A stretch of DNA of 10,163 bases, taken from an uncultured Collinsella sp. (GTDB lineage: Bacteria; Actinomycetota; Coriobacteriia; Coriobacteriales; Coriobacteriaceae). Below, in pieces: positions 7,124-10,163 of this stretch (its first letter is position 1; each line of letters begins with the position of its first letter). The translations under genes and the position numbers were made by a program. The stretch is taken from the NCBI GenBank assembly GCA_900551635.1, contig URWQ01000033.1:1-10163 (forward strand), written 5' to 3'. The notes under the pieces were generated by a model. It was given only the letters and a program-made list of their open reading frames with translations, had not been told where the DNA came from and did not search any database.

Positions 7124-7812
7124 ACGAGCTCCAAAAAGCCCAGAATAATGGGCTGATGCAGTAGATAAAAGGGGAGTGCGTGACGTCCAAGGCTGGCGAG
7201 CGCCGGGATGGGATTGGCGTAGGCCCAGCTAGGGACGGTCTTATCGATTCCCTTCGCTATGTGTGCGGCGAAGTATCCTGCAAGATACATAAAGAAAAAC
7301 GGGATGATGGGGTAGTAATCACCTGAGACAAACCCAGGGCTCGGAAATCCCAGCCACGCCAGGTAGGGGACAGGGTAGATCGTTTTGGGGATGCTCCAGG
7401 TGAGGGCAAACAACAAAAGGCATAGGGACATGCCTCATCTCGCCGATATCTTCTTAAGGACGGGATCGGTCAACGCCACGATGCCGGTACATGCGGCCAT
7501 GCAGTAGATGATGCCAAAATTAACCGAATCGTCTACTGAGACAAGTGTTGTTGCCAACCAGACGACGAGTGCTGCTAAGGCGTATTTGGCGGCACGTTTG
7601 ATATTGTTGCGCGAAAGGGTGCACATCCAACCCGCGATAAACAAAAATACCCAGCTGATGCTGGCGCGCCAGATGTCTTGAAAGACAGTCTGGGTAAACC
7701 AGGGCATATCCCAGTCGTACAGGTAGGCGAGATCGTAGCAAGCGTGAAAACCTGCCATTGAAATCATCGTAAACCCGCGGACGGTATCAAAGATAGTGAT
7801 GCGTTTTTGTAT
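7108..7812 (-). pseudogene. Broken membrane acyltransferase-like gene (DUF1624 / HGSNAT-type)
   Basis: On the minus strand, one reading frame from 7812 to 7108 encodes a polytopic membrane protein of about 234 residues if read through. The N-terminal pattern ITIFDTVRGF...MISMAGFHACYDL fits the DUF1624/heparan-glucosaminide acetyltransferase-like family, which moves acyl groups across membranes. Two lesions are visible. First, no ATG, GTG or TTG exists in frame before the conserved N-terminus. The codon overlapping the lexA stop is ATA (7812-7810), where ATG would form the TAATG junction used twice elsewhere in this window. Second, TGA at 7437-7435 interrupts the frame, and the same frame resumes with GMSLCLLLFALTW and hydrophobic helices ending in FYLLHQPIILGF. 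The intact pieces run 7767-7435 and 7431-7108. nrdR uses TGA as its stop, so TGA is not a sense codon here. Sequencing error is the alternative to decay. The exact substrate is unknown. Confidence 0.75.
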
Positions 7813-8456
7813 TACGAGAACCGGCGCATCAAGCCGACGACTTTGCCCAAGATAACGGGATTCGTTGCATAGATAGGCTCCATGGTGTCATTCTCGGGCT
7901 GCAGGCGCACGCGTCCCTGCTCCTTGTAGAACGTCTTGACGGTCGCTGAACCATCAATCATGGCCACGACAATTTCGCCGTTCATGGCACTCTTTTGTTC
8001 ACGGACGATGATGTAATCGCCATTGAAGATGCCGACATTGATCATTGAGCTCCCATGCACCTCAAGGATAAAGGAACCCTGATCGGTGGCGATTTCGGTC
8101 GGGATAGTAAAAGTGTCTTCGATATTCTGCTCGGCCAGAATGGGAATCCCAGCCGCGACGCGACCAACGAGCGGTAGCGAGACCGTTCCGCGAGGTGCGG
8201 TGGGCTCGTCAGATTTAGAAATTGAGACAGAGGAACCGTCCTCGTTAAAGAGTTCCAGGGCGCGCGGTTTGGTGGCATCGCGCTTGAGTAGCCCGCGCGC
8301 CTCCAGAGCAGATAGATGGGCGTGCACGGTGCTGGGGGAGGAAAGGCCCACGGCAGAAGCCATCTCGCGCACGCTGGGCGGATAACCCTTCTCCTGCTGA
8401 TATTCCTTGATGAAGTCGTAAATTTGCTGCTGACGCTTGGTAATTTTGCGAGCCAT
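7812..8456 (-). CDS. lexA: SOS-response repressor LexA (self-cleaving)
   Basis: LexA represses DNA-damage genes and cleaves itself when stimulated by RecA filaments. The 214-residue protein has an N-terminal winged helix (about 1-68: ITKRQQQIYDFI, then PPSVREMASAVGLSSPSTVHAHL, the recognition helix region). The S24 peptidase domain carries the cleavage site Ala102-Gly103 in GRVAAGIP, catalytic Ser137 in HGSSMINVGI and catalytic Lys174 in ATVKTF. The frame remains open up to 8561. However, the ATG at 8456 has AGAGAGGA seven bases upstream and gives the family-standard MARKITKRQ start. The ATG at 8477 lacks a ribosome site and abuts a LexA box. It is divergent from the LysM gene across a region with three LexA boxes, so autoregulation is very likely. 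The acyltransferase remnant follows directly. Confidence 0.96.
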   Translation of the reverse strand: MARKITKRQQQIYDFIKEYQQEKGYPPSVREMASAVGLSSPSTVHAHLSALEARGLLKRDATKPRALELFNEDGSSVSISKSDEPTAPRGTVSLPLVGRVAAGIPILAEQNIEDTFTIPTEIATDQGSFILEVHGSSMINVGIFNGDYIIVREQKSAMNGEIVVAMIDGSATVKTFYKEQGRVRLQPENDTMEPIYATNPVILGKVVGLMRRFS

Positions 8457-8478
8457 CAGGGCATCCTCTCTACCCATG

Positions 8479-8494
8479 TCAAACAAATGTTCGA
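8479..8494. promoter_or_regulatory. LexA box 1 (closest to lexA)
   Basis: The 16-mer TCAAACAAATGTTCGA matches the palindrome TCGAAC-N4-GTTCGA with one mismatch (A for G at the third base). It lies just upstream of the lexA start codon, in the lexA leader, where a bound repressor could block elongation or help cooperative binding with the other boxes. Confidence 0.75.
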
Positions 8495-8501
8495 ATTTTG
8501 C

Positions 8502-8529
8502 TTGACAGGAACAACTGTTCGAAGATAAT
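8502..8529 (+). promoter_or_regulatory. Promoter P1 of the LysM gene (TTGACA-N16-GATAAT)
   Basis: A perfect -35 TTGACA (8502-8507) is followed by 16 bases and GATAAT (8524-8529), five of six matches to the -10 consensus. LexA box 2 lies in the spacer and box 3 covers the expected start site near 8536, so LexA should shut this promoter off. The AT-rich -10 region also reads TATTAT on the minus strand (8530-8525), a candidate -10 for lexA, although I see no clear -35 for it. Confidence 0.7.
8507..8522. promoter_or_regulatory. LexA box 2 (inside the P1 spacer)
   Basis: AGGAACAACTGTTCGA has one perfect half site (GTTCGA) and a GAAC core on the other side, with two mismatches at the outer bases. 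It fills the gap between the -35 and -10 of P1 and covers the predicted start of lexA transcription on the other strand, so a single site could control both genes. Confidence 0.72.
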
Positions 8530-8534
8530 AATAA

Positions 8535-8550
8535 CCGAACATTCGTTCTC
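8535..8550. promoter_or_regulatory. LexA box 3 (LysM-gene side)
   Basis: CCGAACATTCGTTCTC keeps both core half sites, CGAAC and GTTC, around a four-base centre. It lies at the likely transcription start of P1, upstream of the -10 candidate of lexA, and just before the possible second promoter P2. Confidence 0.7.
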
Positions 8551-8554
8551 GCGC

Positions 8555-8584
8555 TAGACATTTTTGTCCGCGCGGCTTGATAAA
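8555..8584 (+). promoter_or_regulatory. Possible second promoter P2 of the LysM gene
   Basis: TAGACA (8555-8560, five of six to TTGACA) followed after 18 bases by GATAAA (8579-8584, four of six) could be a second promoter closer to the LysM start. LexA box 3 ends five bases before its -35. It is weaker than P1 and may be coincidental. Confidence 0.35.
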
Positions 8585-8616
8585 ACTGTTCTCAGCAAAA
8601 CACGCGAGAGGAGAAC

Positions 8617-9069
8617 ATGATGAACGCAACGAATATGGTCCAGGGAAACCTCGCCCTTAAGCTCGAGACGCCTGCCGCGCCCGCTTTTACTGTTGTCAAG
8701 GGTGGACGTTCCGGTTATCAGCCTTTGCCCGTAAAGTCTGCTCGCACTCAGTATGCTGTTGCCGCGCCGACTCCCGCTGCCCTGAAGGTCTCGACGATTG
8801 TTGCCGTCGCCGTTGCGCTCACGCTCTTTTTTGTCCTCGCTACGTCTGTCTTTAGCGCTCGTCACGCCGCGTATGCCGAGTCCGTTTCCAACGTTACCTA
8901 CGAGACCATTCGCGTTCAGCCTGGTGATTCTCTTTGGTCGCTTGCCGAGGAATATCCAATCGAAGGCCTTTCCACGCAAGAGACTTCCGACATGATCCGT
9001 AACGTCAATCATCTGGAGCATGGTTCGCTCGCCGCTGGTGCGCATCTTAAGGTTCCTGCTCGTTCGTAA
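8617..9069 (+). CDS. LysM-domain single-pass membrane protein, probable SOS-induced cell division inhibitor (YneA/DivS/ChiZ analogue)
   Basis: The 150-residue protein has a 56-residue N-terminal tail rich in Ala, Pro and Lys, one membrane helix (about 57-80, VSTIVAVAVALTLFFVLA) and a C-terminal LysM peptidoglycan-binding domain (about 96-147, RVQPGDSLWSLAEEY ... LKVPARS). It should sit with the tail inside and LysM outside. It faces lexA across three LexA boxes and a promoter with a box in its spacer, so SOS induction is very likely. B. subtilis YneA, C. glutamicum DivS and M. tuberculosis Rv2719c sit in the same position beside lexA and delay division during DNA damage. The same job is inferred here from position and architecture. 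GAGAGGAG (8606-8613) is 3 bases from ATG 8617 and 6 from ATG 8620, so translation may start at the second. nrdR follows 51 bases later, as in mycobacteria. Confidence 0.85.
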   Translation: MMNATNMVQGNLALKLETPAAPAFTVVKGGRSGYQPLPVKSARTQYAVAAPTPAALKVSTIVAVAVALTLFFVLATSVFSARHAAYAESVSNVTYETIRVQPGDSLWSLAEEYPIEGLSTQETSDMIRNVNHLEHGSLAAGAHLKVPARS

Positions 9070-9082
9070 TCATTATCGCGCT

Positions 9083-9126
9083 GCGCATGGTACCCTTGTT
9101 ATCGTTTCAGAGGAGGTACCATGCGC
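9083..9126 (+). promoter_or_regulatory. Perfect 12-bp inverted repeat burying the nrdR start codon
   Basis: GCGCATGGTACC (9083-9094) is the exact reverse complement of GGTACCATGCGC (9115-9126), separated by 20 bases. In mRNA this would make a 12-bp stem containing the end of the Shine-Dalgarno AGGAGGT (9111-9117) and the whole ATG of nrdR, with the rest of the ribosome site in the loop. The left arm begins 13 bases after the LysM stop, close enough for a terminating ribosome to disturb it. It could also be a DNA operator. The symmetry is seen directly; the function is inferred. Confidence 0.6.
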
Positions 9127-9564
9127 TGTCCCAAATGCGGCAAGGCACATACCCGCGTCGTTGATTCCCGTATGCAGGAGTCAAATAACACCATTAAGCG
9201 CCGTCGCGAATGTTGCTCGTGTAACTACCGCTTTACAACGTTCGAGCGATGCGAAGACCCAATTGAGGTCATTAAGTCGGACGGAACCAAGCAGCGGTTC
9301 GATCGCAATAAGCTGCTCGTCGGCTTGATGCGCGCCACCATCAAGCGTGATATCGACACTAAGAAGCTCAATGAGATTATCGACGATATCGAGGTCGAGC
9401 TGCGTTCTCGTACGCTGACGGCCGTCACGTCCCATGAGTTGGGTGACATGGTGCTCAAGCGCTTGGCCAAGATCGACAAGGTGGCGTACATCCGCTTTGC
9501 CTCGGTCTACCGCGATTTCAAAGACGTCGATGAGTTTCTGCAAGAGCTCGACAAGCTAAGGTGA
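9121..9564 (+). CDS. nrdR: Transcriptional repressor NrdR
   Basis: NrdR represses ribonucleotide reductase genes, sensing ATP/dATP through its ATP-cone. The 147-residue protein has a zinc ribbon with CPKC (3-6) and CSC-type cysteines at 31-34 ([17 protein letters not shown] at 27-43), then an ATP-cone domain (about 46-136: [15 protein letters not shown] ... [13 protein letters not shown]). Length and order are typical. A strong AGGAGGT ends three bases before the ATG, but the start codon lies inside a 12-bp inverted repeat. The stop is TGA, and dut starts 4 bases later with TAAGGTGA as a ribosome site, so the two are cotranscribed. Its own targets (paired NrdR boxes) are not in the window. 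Confidence 0.97.
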   Translation: MRCPKCGKAHTRVVDSRMQESNNTIKRRRECCSCNYRFTTFERCEDPIEVIKSDGTKQRFDRNKLLVGLMRATIKRDIDTKKLNEIIDDIEVELRSRTLTAVTSHELGDMVLKRLAKIDKVAYIRFASVYRDFKDVDEFLQELDKLR

Positions 9565-9568
9565 TTCC

Positions 9569-9958
9569 ATGTCCAACATTACCCTCAACATAAAGCGTCT
9601 CGACCCCACTGTCGAGCTTCCCAAATACGCCCATCCCACCGATGCCGGCTTGGATCTGCGCTCCAACGAGGACTGCGTCCTGAAGCCCTTCGAACGCCGT
9701 CTGGTCTCTACTGGGTTGGCCATCGCCCTGCCCGACTGCTACGCCGGCTTTGTCCAGCCCCGCAGCGGCTTGGCCATCAAGCAGGGCCTGTCTATAGTCA
9801 ATACGCCGGGCCTCATCGACGCCCACTACCGAGGAGAACTCAAGGTTATCCTCATTAACCTGGATCCCACCAACAACATCCAAATCAACAAAGGCGACCG
9901 CATAGCCCAACTCGTCATCCAAGAAGTCCCCACGGTCAACCTCATAGAAGTAGAATAA
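9569..9958 (+). CDS. dut: dUTP diphosphatase (dUTPase), cut off before motif V by an in-frame TAA
   Basis: dUTPase hydrolyses dUTP to dUMP and pyrophosphate, keeping uracil out of DNA and feeding thymidylate synthesis. The trimeric family has five motifs. Here motif I is AGLDLRS (26-32), motif II PRSGLA (64-69), motif [19 protein letters not shown] (78-93, catalytic-type Asp84) and motif [13 protein letters not shown] (107-117). The open frame ends after 129 residues at TAA 9956-9958, whereas the family is usually about 145-150. Motif V, the flexible glycine-rich arm that closes over the active site, is missing from the product but is encoded in the same frame directly after the stop. As written the enzyme should be crippled, unless the stop is read through or is a sequence error. 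The region near the stop also uses A-ending codons (ATA, GTA, CTA, CGA) uncommon in neighbouring genes. Confidence 0.9.
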   Translation: MSNITLNIKRLDPTVELPKYAHPTDAGLDLRSNEDCVLKPFERRLVSTGLAIALPDCYAGFVQPRSGLAIKQGLSIVNTPGLIDAHYRGELKVILINLDPTNNIQINKGDRIAQLVIQEVPTVNLIEVE

Positions 9959-10012
9959 CTAGACGAAACCGACCGAGGCAGCGGAGGCTTCGGCTCCAGC
10001 GGCGTCGCCTAG
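9959..10012 (+). pseudogene. dut: Detached dUTPase C-terminus (motif V) after the premature TAA
   Basis: Immediately after TAA 9956-9958, in the same frame, 17 codons read LDETDRGSGGFGSSGVA and end at TAG (10010-10012). RGSGGFGSSG is the canonical dUTPase motif V. With the stop treated as one residue, the protein would be 147 residues, the normal length. The exact frame and full motif show the stop is a point lesion (for example GAA to TAA) or an error, not a natural end. Confidence 0.85.
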
Positions 10013-10163
10013 GGCGCTCGTATCCCTCCCGCCCGTGGCTTACCTATATCATTCCATGCTCAAACATTCTCGCTTCGCTGCGAAACTGCGCGTGGAACGA
10101 TATAAGGGCGGCTCCGACAGAGCGGCGGGCATTCGACTAGCGGATAAGCGCCGGAAAAGGCCA
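10013..10163. repeat. Imperfect long palindrome in the non-coding tail of the window
   Basis: After dut I see no convincing gene. TATATCATTCCA (10045-10056) pairs with TGGAACGATATA (10093-10104) with one mismatch. The stem extends inward by a few pairs and holds an inner TTCG/CGAA hairpin (10074-10084). CCCGCC (10028-10033) and GGCGGG (10124-10129) could make an outer stem. It may be an intergenic palindromic repeat or a transcription end structure, but there is no T tract and no second copy in the window. Confidence 0.45.

Noticed and set aside
7435..7437. TGA as a sense codon (selenocysteine or tryptophan recoding)
   Set aside because: nrdR uses TGA as a stop, no selenocysteine-insertion hairpin was recognised after it, and the same gene has also lost its start codon, which fits decay better.
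8457..8561. N-terminally extended LexA starting at 8561 or 8477
   Set aside because: The extension would translate across the LexA boxes and lacks ribosome sites; MARKITKRQ at 8456 is the standard start.
1..10163. CRISPR arrays, tRNA/rRNA genes, insertion sequences, phage genes or defence systems
   Set aside because: No spaced direct repeats, cloverleaf-like sequences, transposase motifs or known defence domains were seen.

Overview
The window looks like a piece of a high-GC, non-spore-forming Gram-positive genome, most likely a Coriobacteriia (Collinsella-like) actinobacterium. This is inferred from the GC-rich coding style, a spoVS-like gene next to rny and miaB, actinobacterial/Bacillus-type SOS boxes, and the lexA / LysM protein / nrdR order also known in mycobacteria. 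The first ~340 bases are different: about 35-38% GC in the lines I counted, encoding a fragment of a sensor histidine kinase that stops abruptly just before rny. They may be a foreign insertion or an assembly join.

Left block (447-7123, + strand): six tightly packed genes, rny, an orphan GHKL-type ATPase, spoVS-like, miaB, miaA and hflX. rny and the ATPase gene are 1 nt apart. miaB/miaA and miaA/hflX overlap through TAATG. Most act on RNA or ribosomes: mRNA decay at the membrane (RNase Y), A37 modification of tRNAs (MiaA, then MiaB) and ribosome rescue/splitting (HflX). The ATPase and SpoVS have no known biochemical role here and are the best candidates for undescribed biology in this block.

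Middle (7108-7812, - strand): a membrane acyltransferase-like gene (DUF1624/HGSNAT type) behind lexA. It has lost its start codon (ATA where the TAATG overlap would place ATG) and carries an in-frame TGA, so it is probably decaying.

Right block: lexA (- strand) faces a LysM membrane protein, nrdR and dut (+ strand). The lexA/LysM intergenic region holds three LexA-box-like palindromes exactly 28 bp apart. One sits in the spacer of a good -35/-10 pair for the LysM gene, making that gene a likely SOS-induced division inhibitor (positional analogue of YneA, DivS, Rv2719c). A perfect 12-bp inverted repeat buries the nrdR start codon. dut is cut by an in-frame TAA just before its catalytic motif V, which is still encoded intact downstream. 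The last ~150 bases hold an imperfect palindrome and no convincing gene.

Taken together, the right block links DNA-damage sensing (LexA), division arrest (LysM protein), ribonucleotide reductase repression (NrdR) and dUTP removal (Dut). The left block handles RNA turnover and translation quality.
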